A DNA stretch of 64,000 nt from Diaporthe sp. PMI_573 (lineage: Eukaryota; Ascomycota; Sordariomycetes; Diaporthales; Diaporthaceae). A program made the position numbers and the translations under genes. Below, one piece after another: positions 34,357 through 46,883 of this stretch (position 1 is its first letter; each line of letters starts with the position of its first letter). The stretch is from contig JAJTUP010000003.1 of the NCBI GenBank assembly GCA_021399435.1, positions 2,775,680 to 2,839,679 of the forward strand, in the 5' to 3' direction. Below the pieces are notes generated by a model. That model saw nothing but the letters and a program-made list of their open reading frames with translations, ran no database searches and was not told the DNA's origin.

Positions 34357-37300
34357 GCTGGCGTTCGATATCTTCAACCTCACGCCTAAGACGTGCGACA
34401 GATGGATGATCCGATCCCCGTGCTTCTGTCTGGACCGACAACATCTTCTTCTTGATCCCTACTGCATTTTCGTAATCGCCCATGCAGCTGTTCCGCCTAC
34501 GCCAGAGGTTACTAAGGATCTCGTTAAGTGCCATCGCTTCGGGATGTTCCTCGCCCTGCTCGCAGACCCACACATCCACGATGTCTCGGTACATCTGGAT
34601 GGCGGTGTCGATTTGTCCCATCCTGGACCAGCCGTTGGCGATTCTTGCACGCGTCTGGAGAACATCCGATGAATTTTCTTTCACGGTGTCGAGTTGATTC
34701 TTTAGCAGGAGTACTCTCCTTTGCTGGGTTTCCTCGCGGCCAGCGACGTTCTGAAAGTCAAATTGGATGTCGAGGAGAAGATTTTGCGCTCGCCATATAC
34801 CACTGTGATCTTCCTTAAAATGTTCAGCCCAAGCGTCCCAAACTCGGGTTCTTGTTTCGTTAAGATTTTCCACATCTTGGACTAGTTGGTCCTTGTTCGT
34901 GTCTTTTCTCGACCGGAAGAGCAAGGTGTGTTCAATCTGGGCAATCTCATCTTCTGCTCGTAGTGCCTCTAGAATATCCTCACGCATCTGAGCAAGTCTT
35001 TGGACGCGTTGATGCCAGATTTTAGCATCACTGAGCATGCTGCGTCTGCTGTAGTGATGCGCAATGCTCGACATGGCCTTCCACGTCTCTCGATGCTGCT
35101 CGCCAAAGAAGAACTTTCTCGCGTGTAGGACCTCCGTCTTCAGTATGAGAGCTGCATCCCACTCCTCGAAAGCATCAAGGCTTGCTGCGTAATGGTACTT
35201 TGCGTCCACCAGGTCAGGATGATTGGGGTTTTCATCCTGATATAGAGTTTCCATGCTGCGTAAGACCTCTTGCCTCAAGTACCTAGCTTGAAGCGGGAAG
35301 CCGGACTCTTGCAGACTGTGGGCAAACTCAGCCTTAGACAGGAGAAGTGATTGGCTCAACGGTTGTTCGAATTTTTGTTTCTCAGAATGAATAGTCTCGC
35401 GAAGTCTGAGCGAGCTTCTCGCGTCGCCCTTCACGCTATAGATTGTTGCAAGTTTCTCTTGCGCACTCCACAGCCTTGTCTGGAGGCCATCTCGTAGGTT
35501 CTCGTGGGCTATATCCTGTTGCAGTGCTTCCACAACCACCTTTTGCATCTCAAGAGCGCTTTCATACCGATGAAAGTCTTTGTAGCTTTCCGCGAGGTTT
35601 TCCAAGGCGTCGAGGTAGAGATTGCCTGGTCTCGGGTCCATCTGTTTTAGATCATGAACAATTGCTTCCCGCGTCTCGAGGGCGTCTTTGAAGCCACCAA
35701 GAGCTCGTCTACTGCTTGCCACTTCATTTTGGGCCTCAAGGATAGGGATATCTGAGTTGGAAGCTTGGCGGTACTCCAATACCTCTCTCCGTAACCTCAT
35801 GGCGTCCTCGGGCATGCGATTCTCCTGGTACACACGTGCGAAGTGCAACCATATGAAATCCAAGTTGGCGGCTGGACCACGCATTCCGGGTTGTAGCTTG
35901 TGGCCTCGCAGGCACGAAGCAACGTGCGGAATGGCAAGGTGTTGCAGATCCCCGTCGTAAACATTGTGATTGAACGCCAAAGCGCACGAAAGCGTGTGCA
36001 ATGCTTTCAACCAGGCATCAGCACGCTTCTCCTCGGCTTTCAGATCAAGGAGCACGCAACTCCGGACAACCGTGTGCAAACGATAAAAGTACATCGGGTG
36101 TCCTTGAAGCGTCTTTTCGAATGTGTCAATCAGGGAAAATCGGTCAAGTATGCTGCAAGCCCGTCTGATGATGTCGATTCTCAGCCTTGCGGAGTCCAGG
36201 GGCCCGTAATTCTTGAGGACATTGAGAGGGTGAGCCTGGTTTCCTTCAGACTCCCGGGAGAATATCTTGATAGAGGCCTTGATCAAGAATTCCTCGGGGA
36301 TATCAGGGCCCAGAATGGCAAAGAATCGAATGAGCTCCAATGCGTCCGCAGCCTGTTTGGCCTCCTTGTCTTGCTTGGATGTCTTGGCTTTGATATCTTC
36401 GAAGCACATTTGGAATGTTTTCCAGACTGAGGTCGCGTGCGTGTAGTCCGACTCGGAGTGTTCTTCTTGTAAAAGATCCTCCGGCCCATCAGGTAGAGAT
36501 GCGAAACGCTTGCGAAAATCGGTGACGCTCACCTCGTTCAACGTTTCCAAGATACCTCCAGCTTGTAAGATCGCCAAGGGGTGGCAACCGAGATCATCCT
36601 TCACAATCGGCTGCCAGGTCCGCCGGAGATCTTGGTCATCTATCTTAGAGCTCCATCTGCTGACTCGGCGCATCAAGAGGCTTGTGGCCTCGTCGGCATC
36701 TAGCTCTTTCATTTCGACATGGAGTGTTGCGCCTCCCAAAGGCCGGTGCGTCGTGGTTACGATAACTGTTGCATTCGCTTGTAATGATATCCAGAGGCTT
36801 TCGTCTACCCCGGGGGCCTTGTCATCCAGAACAAGTAGCCACGGCTTCTCGGCAAGAGCGTCGGTGAGCTGGATCTTGTCGGCTTGTTTCCCCAGCTGCT
36901 GGGCAATCTCTCCAAAGCCAAGCTTCAGGCTGTCCGGATCACTCGCATCAACGCGGAAGACGGCCCAAAATCTGTTCATCAGCAGTTAGCTCCGAGGTCT
37001 CCAAGAGTATCGTTCCTCCATACTCTGTCTCATGTGCCCTAGCAAATCTGTCTGCTAAGGTCGTCTTTCCTGAGCCGGGCATACCCCTAATGACGATCCT
37101 CCGAGGACCCGAACCCTGGACCCTGCTCCATCGTTCTTCGAGTTCTCTCCATGCTCGCTGAGGCTTCACAAACAATTCTTTCGGAGGCGAGCTATACTTG
37201 TAAGAATTGTGCACGGGCCACTTCTCGCGGGCCATCTTTTCTAGAGCATAAAAATAAGCCTTCATCTCGGATTGTGCTGCTTGGTGATGTGCTACCCACT

Positions 37301-38507
37301 CGCAGGACGCAACAACTGCTCGACGCACTCCTTCACATTGTCCAGCTGTTCATCCATGTAGCGATGCGATGCTCGCTCAATCAAATCAGCCTTGTCAGCC
37401 TCCGCCAGGCCCACCTTATCCAGTCCGATGTTGACGTCGAACCGGTGGTAAACTTTCCTGCCACTGAACTGCTTCAGGAGAGCACCATGTGTGTCCTGCG
37501 TCTGCAAGACCTTTTCCTTCAGCGTCTTGACAATCTTGAGGCCCGTGAAGACGTCTTGTAACTGCCGGATGCCCGTTCCAAGGCTCAAAAGCGACCCCAC
37601 TTCCCTATCACCCGATATAGTCCTAGCCTCTTCGAGAAGCTTCGCGGCTGGGTTGTTGCAGCTCAGCGCCCCGTCAACATACCTAGACAGACCAATGCGG
37701 ATGGGCGCCAAGAAGAAAGGCGCCGCCGAGGTGGCCCGGCAAGCTTCCCAGATGCAGCACTGGATGTTCCCGGCCTCAGCGGCGCCCTGGAGATGATAGC
37801 TTCGGAAGATGGTAACAGCGGCAAGCCTCTCAGCTGTCGCGCATAGCATGCTAGACGCAGAGTTAGAATACGTCTTTTTGCAGGGTCTACGTCCATCCCA
37901 AACTCACACTTTGCATTTCGGCTCTGTTCCATCCGGACTTGTGCGAAAGTCCATGGGGAGGATTTCACGTCTGTCGTCAGAAACATTCTCCGGAACCAGC
38001 GGCTTCGCCTGGGTCTTGACGATGTCTTTGATGACCGTCTCCAGCTTAGCATAGTCGTAACGATTTACCCCAAGAACGATCTGGATCTTTTTCACGATAC
38101 CCAATAGATCAGGGGCCTTCGGCTTGGGGAAAACTTCTTTGGCGAGTTCCTGGTACTTCTCGATGCATATGTTAATGTCCATCTCCAAGACTCCGAGCAT
38201 GACGGCAATCAACCTGCAAGCGGTTAGCAAACCCAGGCGGAAACAGCAAGGTACATGTACCTACCCTCCAGTGGATGTGCCTGCGATCATGTCGAAATAC
38301 TCGCATGGTTTTGGAAGTGTCAGAAGACTTTCCTGCTTCTTCAACTCGTACAAGACATATCGTAAAATATAGAGGCTTGAAAGGCCACGGACTCCACCAC
38401 CATCTGATGAGAATAAATGAGCTTCGCTTCAGCTTGCAGGGTCGTGGTTTCCCGTTCTCACCGAATGAAAGTAATCGCAACGGTCTTTCACTCCCCGCTC
38501 CTTCCAT
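34253..38507 (-). CDS. Patatin / NB-ARC / TPR NLR, apparently intact, six exons
   Basis: Exons 38,507-38,462, 38,403-38,265, 38,213-37,908, 37,850-37,300, 37,240-37,024 and 36,971-34,253; introns of 58, 50-51, 57, 59 and 52 nt with consistent phases (for example GTATGG...GCTAAC...ACAG). The product is 1,325 residues. Residues 1-~345 are a patatin-like phospholipase with oxyanion motif DGGGVRG (16-22), nucleophile Ser59 in GTSTG and catalytic Asp223 in VDGA. NB-ARC follows with Walker [10 protein letters not shown] (400-408) and Walker B PWLLVLDD (about 463-470). From about 820 to 1,290 come TPR/helical repeats rich in HRETWKAM- and [13 protein letters not shown] units. Family role: recognition through the repeats drives oligomerisation and lipase-mediated cell death or conidial/germling allorecognition. 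The C-terminal tail is altered by a 53-bp duplication. The intron at 37,241-37,299 is the least certain. Confidence 0.88.
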
Positions 38508-38561
38508 TTCACTGCATCAAGGAGCTCAGTCGAGCTAGTAGCAAGATGTGAAGCCTCGATT

Positions 38562-38581
38562 GCGGCAGTCGCGACTGCCGC
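38562..38581. promoter_or_regulatory. 20-bp perfect palindrome upstream of the NLR gene
   Basis: GCGGCAGTCGCGACTGCCGC equals its own reverse complement and lies 55-74 bp upstream of the NLR ATG. Long GC palindromes of this kind can be sites for dimeric Zn-cluster regulators. That role is inference. Confidence 0.35.
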
Positions 38582-39521
38582 TAGCTCAAGTGCCCAAGTA
38601 GCAAGCGATGTCTCGGCCGAAAGAAAGGTCGCTTGCGTGATCTATGTGCCCATAATGGAGATGCCGGAGCCAGATAACTGCGATTCACTCGGAGCTGAGA
38701 GGACATCAGCGCTTTCCTCCCCGCTTGGATTGTCTTCGCCCTGATAGGCTAGCCAGGCCGGGATGTGAGCAACGCCACACATGCAGGCGAGGCATATTCC
38801 CCTGCCCCGACCAGTCATCAGATGGGAAGAACTGATTCTTCTGCCCACACAGCCTGCATGAATACGCGCTGCCGTCAGCGAAGGACGTGGTGGGTCAATG
38901 GAGTGTGGACGCATTTATCCACTTCCCACGCTACACCTGCACCTAGTGACATAGCGCCCAGCTAGCATCAAACCAGGCCTTTTACACCTCCTCCAGGATT
39001 AAATATCATTGGCCTGCCCAACCCACAGGTCACTTTACTAACAATTTCTATAGATATCTACCTCCACTCAAGGAACAACCCTGAAGCCACAAAATGAAGC
39101 AATTGACACACACACACACACATACACATATGCCTTGAGGAACGAAAGGCTCTTAGAGGACGCGCTAAGGGGCCAACCCAACTCCCCACCCCAAAATTTA
39201 GGTGTGCCACGTGACCCAACCAGTCAGAATAGTCAGTCGTGCCAGTTCCGATAGGTCTTATGCTCTACCCCCTGAAACTTTTTCACGTGACCCGATCAAT
39301 CAGATCAATCGTCCAGACTCGTCAGAAACTCTCTTGACTCGTCAGGAACTTCGGCTGTGTCCCAGAAATCCTCCTTTCTTAGGCTCTTGTCACGCTATAG
39401 TCAAAATTGCCCGGCTCCGTCAGCAGCGTGACCACAACGAAACCGCGCGGTAGAAATTAAAAAAGGGGTTTTCTTCTTCTTTTATCCTTTTTCAACTCCT
39501 TTCTACGCCCGAGTTCTCTGA
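38582..39521. other. Intergenic DNA with CA microsatellite; no gene supported
   Basis: Contains a (CA)n run at about 39,106-39,128. Two similar CACGTGACCC motifs lie near 39,207 and 39,286, each followed by related CA-TCAG sequence. No supported gene. It would include the 3' flank of the helicase pseudogene. Confidence 0.45.
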
Positions 39522-41297
39522 TTATTCTTCTGCCCAATCCCAGCATTCTGCGTCCTTGATCGTCGCTTCACTTAGCATTTCCAGCCTTTCCTCCGCAGCG
39601 ACCATGTTGTCGGGCACTTTGTTGCCTATAAAGTCCTTCTCTCGTGCCTTGGACATAAGCATTATGCCGTTTAACGAACGGCTCCGCGACAGCTGCACGT
39701 ACAAGCTGTAGGGATCGCACTGTGTGGGAACAGCCTTCCCATCGATATTCGTCGTCCGAGTTCCCCGCAATTCCAGCGCCACCTGGTCTAACGTCCTGCT
39801 TTACACCTTATAATCCGTGCATGCGAACGCGGCTGCGCACGGTAAACCCCTACGCGTGACGTCGGTCTGTTGCCAAGGACGCTTCCTCTGGCGCTCTATT
39901 TTGACGCTCATAGGCGTCAGAAGGACGGAGCCGTGTGGCATGCCTACGAAGTAGAAGTCTCTCGTCGACTCCGCGGCCAGCAGGATCCCGGCGGGCGGAC
40001 CAAAGTGGACGATGGTATCATGAGAAATTCGATAGCCTGGATACTTCTTGTCCAGAATGACATCTGATGCCACGTACCCGGCACCGTTGGTCACTTTCAG
40101 CCCTTGATGGGTGTTTTGGTTCACGACGACGGCCATACCGGGCACAAACATGAAGACTGCAGGAACCGGTATCGCACTGTCATCTCCGTAGCTCATGATC
40201 ATGAGAGCCTCCTCCTCCGTGGGTTGGCCGTCTTTCCATTTGTGCTCGGAGATGAAGATCCGCATCGGGGCCTGCCGTTGCTTCTGGAAAGACAACACCG
40301 CCTCGAGGTTTAAGTTCCAACGGTTCTTGTTCAGCGGCGTCACTACTGTAATGCCGGACTCCCATGGGATCCGTCTGCCCTCCTGATAACACGTCCCGTT
40401 CAGGAGATCCACATCAGTCTGGTCTTGTATGCCTTGCCGGACCCGTGTCAGTAGCCGGCGCAGCTGCGGATCCCCGGCGGCACGGACTTGTTCGTTCAGC
40501 ATGACCACGGTGGTAAACTTCGCCCAGAGAGCATGCGCCTTGTCGTGCTGGTATCTCTGTTCCATCCTGAACGTCCTCTCTTCGTCCCACGGAATGGCCG
40601 CGCTTGGGAGGAAGATCGACCTCTCTTGTAAGGGTCGGAACTGGCGGAAGTCGCCGCAGAAGACAACAATAGGAATGCCGGCAAAGTCCTCCATGCACCC
40701 CCGAAGCTTGCAGAGCTGCTCGTTCGCGGCGTGCAATGTCCGCGCGCCAAGCATGCTGACCTCGTCGACGATCAGCAGCCATTTCTCCTGCCAGTCCATC
40801 CTTGCCTAGCCATCGATATACAAGTCAGCCGAATTGGAAGAGCGAATCCCGTCGACGTCCTTATATGCACGTGAGGAGTCTTTGGTCAAGCGGCACGCCG
40901 AGTGGATGGTGATACCATTGACCTGTGCGGCTGCGGTGCCCGACGTCGCCGTTACCAGCAGACGATGCGACATTCCTTTGCTTGCAAACAGCGTGGCGAT
41001 AGCCTGGATGACGCGCGACTTTCCGGTGCCGCCTTCGCCTCCGACAAATTGGCAGAGCTGGGGAGTCCCTCGCTCGTGGCGACGCACTCGGTCCAGCTGA
41101 CGGCATATCAGTCGGAGGGCAATGCTCTGTCTTCGGTTGAGCGTGAAGGACGCGGCGAGCTGCCTCCCTGCCTCCAGAAACGACGTGGCCGGCCCAAAGC
41201 GAATGCTTGTCGACGGGCCTGCCCCCCCTGCAAGAGTATCCGATTCAGCGGCTGTGATGGAGATGTCGTCCTCGCCAAAGCCGTTTAGGACACGGTA
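39522..41297 (-). pseudogene. PIF1-type helicase pseudogene, 5' end lost to a transposon
   Basis: One minus-strand frame with two in-frame stops: TAG at 40,808-40,806 (after ADLYIDG) and TAA at 39,803-39,801 (after CTDYKV). Both are explained by CAG-to-TAG and CAA-to-TAA. Motifs: Walker A GGEGGTGKSRVI, Walker B LLIVDEVSML, motif III VVFCGDFRQF, and a late YVQLSRSRSLNGI. This resembles the PIF1-like helicases widespread in fungal accessory DNA, often linked to Helitrons. No Rep domain or Helitron end was found here. The 5' part is cut at a TA (41,296-41,297) by a pogo-type element whose end begins at 41,298. The two nonsense changes plus the truncation make it inactive. Confidence 0.85.
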
Positions 41298-41861
41298 ACG
41301 TGGCTGCACCCGTTTCCGCCCACCCCCCGTTTCCGCCCACCCTCCGTCAGCGACGACCCCTTCCTCTTGACACTATTCGCGCCGCAACAACGATAGTTGA
41401 CCTCGCTTCTAATGGTGTTTCTAATTCTTCTGACCCGTCGCTATCGTCAGATACCCTCCCCACCTCAATCTAGGCCCTGTAAATAGCCTTAATATCGGCA
41501 AAAGTCTCATTTGGGTCTAGTTAGACCTTCTTCCTCCGGGATGCCCTGCTGGCCTCAATCTGGCGTTCCAAGTCCCGGTTTTTTTGTAAAGACATCGTCA
41601 AATCAAAGTCTTTCTGCTTCTAACTCTTAAGGATCTTTCTCAAGAGGAGTCTTATTATAAGGCTAGATTGCTTCTTATAGTTATACTAAGCTACTATACT
41701 ACATACCTTCTAGAATTACTTAGGGGTCTTAAAAACGGCCCTTAGAGGCGTATAAAAACACTCCCTAATATAGAATTAGCAGACAAAGCTATTAAAAACA
41801 TCTAAATTTAACAATTTGGTTTTTTTACGGCAGTTTTTCTCTATAAAGTAACTATTAAGTG
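41298..41861 (-). pseudogene. pogo-type transposase remnant, C-terminal part plus terminus
   Basis: The end ACGTGGCTGCACCCG follows the TA in the helicase. Minus-strand translation gives the transposase tail, SEELETPLEARSTIVVAA and LDPNETFADIKA, closely matching the intact element at 10,054-11,903, then becomes AT-rich with stops. The missing middle and N-terminal part resume at 48,474-49,560, on the far side of nested insertions. Confidence 0.75.
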
Positions 41862-41866
41862 CCTTA

Positions 41867-42034
41867 TATAACGGGTTCGAGAATACATTCAAAGAATCCG
41901 ATAGTATTAACTAGAAGACGAAAGATAAAGAGGGAGACAGGGCTACCCCACAGGGACGCCCGGAAATCAAGCTTAAATATACAAAATCTGGTTATATAAT
42001 CCAGACAACCAACCACTAGGCCAAGCCCATCACA
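41867..42034 (+). repeat. Left LTR of element X
   Basis: 168 bp from TATAACGGG to CATCACA; the 5' TG has become TA, as RIP would do. Matches the split right LTR. Confidence 0.75.
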
Positions 42035-43200
42035 TTACCCCCCAACTAAACGTATACTATACCTCCAAACCATTATATCGTTATAACTTACAGATACCAT
42101 ACCAGCACTCTTAGTTTTCGCCTAGCTTACCTTAGTTGGCGCTTTAGTCTAGTCGGCCTTAGTCGGCAAATTAGACCACTCTAGGAACCGCCGGAAAGTA
42201 TTACTGGCGTTATAACTTTTTAGGCCGGTTTCCAATCTATCTAATCCTAAAACCGTCCTTTTAAACCCAATCTCCTCCCGCTCCTTTCTACTCTTCTTTG
42301 TCTTTATTAAACTACTTTAATATGGCAACCAATAAAAAATATACAACAGCCGCTTTTATTTTTTTATAACTTTAGGCCAAGTAGCCTGGTTTTCTATATC
42401 TAAAACAAAGGCCTTATTTTGGCGTCTATATTTAAGTTACGTTAATATTAATATCTATTGGGTCGTTAATTAAAAGAGAATTATTAGCAACTATTAGTAA
42501 AAAACTAGAAATTTATCATACTAAGGTATAAAAATTAGAGTATTAGCTTAGCTAGTCCTTACTTTCTAGCTGTTTCTTTATAACGGTATTAAGAGCAGCA
42601 ACTAAAAATATAATCTTGGCTTCTAAGGGCTATAAATTAGCTTTTGCTTTAAAAAGCGCGAAATTAAACTCACGTAAAAAGGTATCTAAATTGCCTACTT
42701 ATTATATATTGGCCAGATATTATCATGCTTTCTTTAGCTTATTTGGGTCTTTATAAGCAACCTTTACGGCAGAGATCAGGAAAGCTATATAAAAGTTTCC
42801 AAATCCCGCTTAGCCTAAGGCCTCCGCTTAAATTATAAACACACAAAATATAGCTAACAGCTTAGGGCCCAGCCGGCTATACATATAGTATAATTAAGTA
42901 TATTCCGGTCTAATTAAGTTAGTATCTATATTAATTTTGGCTCTTATCTTAATCTACCAGGTATTAAAATCTTAAGCACCTTAGAGGAGTGAGACATTAG
43001 GTAGGCAGGCATGTAAAACATAGGGGAGATCGGCTATTTTATATAGAAAAACGTACTTTTTGAGACTAGCTAAGCAAAAAAGAGGATCTTTTACAATATA
43101 ACGGGTTTGAGAATATATTTAAGAAATCTGATAGTATTAACTAAAAGACAAAAGATAAAGAGAGAGATAGGGCTACCCTGCAGAGACGCCCGGGAATTAA

Positions 43201-43674
43201 TGTAATAATTAAGGTTTCCTGGGTCCTCTAAACCGTAGATCAGGGTTGATGTCCAAGATACGTAACAAGGCGGTTTAATTAAGCAATGGGGTTTCTGATA
43301 ATAATCACAAGCTAATAAAAGCTATTTAGGGTAAATACTTAGATTAACTGCTAAAGAGCTATTTATACTATCTAGCTATCTAGTAACAAGTATGTCCTTA
43401 TATATCCATCTCTTTAGTGAGGCTTGCTGGAAACACTAATTGCTTCTGGCGATCTAGTATGGAAAAGCGTCTAGAGCGCTAGTTGCTCCTGGCGCTCTAT
43501 AGTGTTAGATTGCTGGGATTAATTATTGCTTTAATTAATCCACCTTATCTAATTAGTGATTATATAACCTGTAGCTTGGTTCCTTGTACCGTTTGTTTAG
43601 CCGGTATACTGGCCTAGTAGGGTTATTTCTTTGTAGAACTAATTGTTGGCTCTATTTCTATTAGAGTCGTAACA
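43201..43674 (-). repeat. Gypsy LTR (left on plus strand)
   Basis: 474 bp, collinear with 47,926-48,399 and heavily mutated by transitions. Ends GTCGTAACA. Confidence 0.85.
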
Positions 43675-45522
43675 TTATTTCCCTCCTTCCTTACATCTTT
43701 GTCCTTAAAGATTTAAGTAAGTTTCTTATTCTATTTCCTTTGTGTTTTCTATACTTCTTTTCTTTTGTGTATTTTCGTTTCTGCTATATTGTTGTATGTT
43801 GCCTAAGGTTGGGTTGAAAAGACTTAAAAGAAGTCTGATAAATGAGCCGTTCTTGCTGACCTCATTGACCAGAAAGGTATTGTTTCTAAGACCATACCTT
43901 GTTCTTGTTATTTTAAGGCAAATTATGCCTACCGTTTTGCTCCTAAGTCCTCGTAGTATGGCGAGTATGTTTATTCTGGGAAGTCTTGTGATGGGAATAA
44001 CGTGGCTACTTCCTGTAGGTTCTTTTTCTTTCTTATTTAGGTTCTTTGCTAATTTCTATAGTAAAACGCTTATTATCCAAGCAAGAGCGTTTAGAGAAGG
44101 AAGAGATTAATACTAAGAAAGAGTTGTTTTTACTTTAGACAAAGCTGTAGACTATTGTAAGCCGCTTAGCCTGTTTATACTACTAAAAGTATCAAGCCAA
44201 GGAGCGGTTTTTTAAGTTATTCTATTATAGTATCTAATTGTTAGACGAGAAAGACGCTAAGTTAGAGCGTTATTGTTAGGAGGAAGAAGTTTAGGTTACT
44301 ACTAATATACGGTCCTTTAGAACCGCGGGGATTTCTAATTAGCATTTCTTAGGTTTAGATCTAGACGGTTTAAGGGTCTCTGCTAATTTTCTTATTAACC
44401 TTAAAAGTTCTATAGTATCTATTAGTAATTTATTAGGTTCTTAAAAGGTTTCCAGGTATTATCTTTATTATTATAGTCCTTTTATTTAATTAAGTATTTA
44501 GTGTTAGTATTGTATGTTCTGGAATTAAAAATCTTCTCTATTTTCTATTTTTTTTTTATTATTATTAAGTTTAATCTATGTTTTAAGCCGTGTATTAGCT
44601 GGTACTGGTTCTAAGAGTAATATATAGAAGACCAGGTATATCTATATTTTTGTTAGTAATAAGAGTCTAAAGTTAGTGTTTAATAGTTTCTTTTTAATTC
44701 TAAATGGTTTAATCTTCTTATAATCTAGTTTGTTACTTAGTTATTTGGTTTTAATATTTTTCTAGAGTAGGTAGACTTTATCCTCCTCTTCTAAGGTTAG
44801 TCCCTTTAACCTTTTTTTATTAATATAGGTTGTTATTTATTCTTATATGAAAAGTAGTTCTTGCTAAAGCTTCTTCTAAAGATTTCGAATTTTAGTTGCC
44901 CTTTCTATAGCTAATTATACTTCTAGCCTAGAGATTGGTTTTCTATAGGCTTCTAGTTTATAGCTATAGTTTATATAAAAAGGCAATACCTTTATAGTAC
45001 CTATGTCTATATTATTATAGGTAAACTATGCTATAAATAATAATTATATCTAATTGTTTTATTTATAGTTAATATAACTATAAAAATATTATTTTAGAAT
45101 CTAGTTTAGTCTTTTAGTCTATTTATCTGTCTAAAGGTAGAAAGCTATAGATAGCTTTAACTTTATACTAAGTTATCTTATAAATAATTACTAGAAGTTA
45201 AAAGTAAATATTGTTTCTTTATCTAATACTATTTCTTATAGTGTACTATAGTTGCTAATAATTGTTTATAGGAAAGTATATGTAAGGTTGTCTATATTGT
45301 TTACTTTCTTATATAGCAAGAAGTAGGAGTATTTTATAAATCTATTAATAATAACTAGGATATTATTATATTAGGCTCCTGTTATTAGTTTCTTTAAGAG
45401 TAGTAGTTTAATAATAAAGTCTAGGCTAATAGATTACTATAGTCTATTAGGTACTAGTAGAGGTTATAGTAGGCTATAAAATTTATATTTTACGGTTTTA
45501 CTTTTATAATATTATTATGGGG

Positions 45523-45811
45523 TGTAGTGTTTTATGTAGCTAGTGTGATAAATTTTTCTTGGCCGTCTGTACTATAAGTACTAAACATACTTCTGTTCCT
45601 TTTAAGGGCTAAAGCCATAATTTAACTCATTTTTCTATTATTATTATTTAATAACTTGTAACATTGTCTGATTAGAACCCAAATACTGCTTTTATTACCT
45701 TTATGGCCCTTTTGGCCCTTTTTTATTATCTCTTCTTTCTTCTTATTGAAGCCCTCAAGTGGTTTTCTCTCTCTCTCTAAGGGGCTAGCAAAACTTGGGT
45801 ACATATGCTCG
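45523..45811. repeat. ~290-bp direct repeat Y, copy 1
   Basis: Matches 46,594-46,883 (GAAGCCCTCAAGTGGTTTTCTCTCTC against GAAGCCCTTAAGTGGTTTTCTCTCTT). Together with copy 2 it brackets Z copy 3. It may be an LTR pair or a duplication around the Z insertion. Confidence 0.65.
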
Positions 45812-45812
45812 T

Positions 45813-46325
45813 GTTAAACGGAAACGCTTGTGTGGGCGCTGCACGTAAGGGGTTACCCTAGACTTTACGGAAGGAGTTACCCTAGACTTTTTGCTAGTGG
45901 CGTGCGTGCTGGGAGATGAGTTTGGTGGCCGTGAGCCGATTTTTTGGGCTGTTTTAAGACCTTAACTTCGAACCTCTGCATTTCCCTTATTTCTTACCCA
46001 AAAAGCATGTAACCTAGTTTGTTAGATAGCCTGATTTCTGAAGTTTATCTGTATTTAGTTTGGTTACTGTCAGGGTTAGGGTTGGCTGGCTGTTTGAAGC
46101 TAAAGATGGTGGGTCTGAGGGCCGAATTTTCCGGCCCCTCCATTCCTGCACCAGAGCCAACCGCAGCGTGCCCAGGGTTGAGGTTATGTCGGAGGGACTG
46201 TGAGGAGGGCTGACAGAAGCCTACTTAAATTTAATGCAAAGTTGTCCAAACCATTCTCAAGCGTCCCACCAAGACCTCCAGTGCACCCTACTGCTACCTA
46301 ACCATTTAATCCACCAACCTTCAGA
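45813..46325 (+). repeat. Dispersed repeat Z, copy 3 (little mutated)
   Basis: About 513 bp from GTTAAACGGAAACGC to CCACCAACCTTCAGA, the same ends as copy 4. It contains two CTAGACTT-bearing short repeats near the first end and TTAGGGTTAGGGTTGGC. Far less RIP-mutated than its surroundings, so it arrived late. Confidence 0.75.
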
Positions 46326-46593
46326 CTTAGGCTTATTATTACATAATTATAAAGAATATAATAGATTGGGTCCTAATGCCTACTATATAGCCGGAATTTT
46401 ATAGATAGGCTTATATTATTTAAGTATATTTTAAAGACAATACTTAGAAAACTATTAATTAGGTAATAGCCCGGGACTAGTAAGCTAAGTGTTATAGAAA
46501 TATAAAAGAAAACTAATTAAAATAATAAATGAATAATTTAGTCAACCCTTCTACTCTAGGGAGTAAAGGGCTGGAGAGGGGTATATTATAAGG

Positions 46594-46883
46594 TATAGTA
46601 TTTTACGTAGCTAGTATAATGAATTTTTCTTAGCTGTCTATATTATAAGTACCGGATATGCTTCTATTCCTTTTAAGGGCTAAAGTAATAATTTAATTTA
46701 TTCTTCTATTATTATTATTTAATAATTTATAATATTATCTAATTAGAACCAACATACCCTGCTTTTGTTGCCTTTGTAGCCCTTTTAGCCCTTTTTCATT
46801 ATCTCTTCTTTCTTTATATTGAAGCCCTTAAGTGGTTTTCTCTCTTACTTAGAGGGGCTAGCAGAACGCGCACCTATGCTCGG
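46594..46883. repeat. ~290-bp direct repeat Y, copy 2
   Basis: See copy 1 at 45,523-45,811. Similarity continues to TATGCTCG in both copies; beyond it copy 1 enters Z while copy 2 continues into Gypsy internal DNA. Confidence 0.65.

Noticed and set aside
36948..37023. Frameshift between the P-loop and the rest of NB-ARC
   Set aside because: A 52-nt intron with GTATGG donor, GCTAAC branch point and ACAG acceptor joins both frames in phase and restores typical family sequence.
39100..41297. A complete Helitron around the helicase
   Set aside because: No Rep domain, no 5' TC terminus, and no 3' hairpin with CTRR end could be identified, so only a PIF1-type helicase is claimed.
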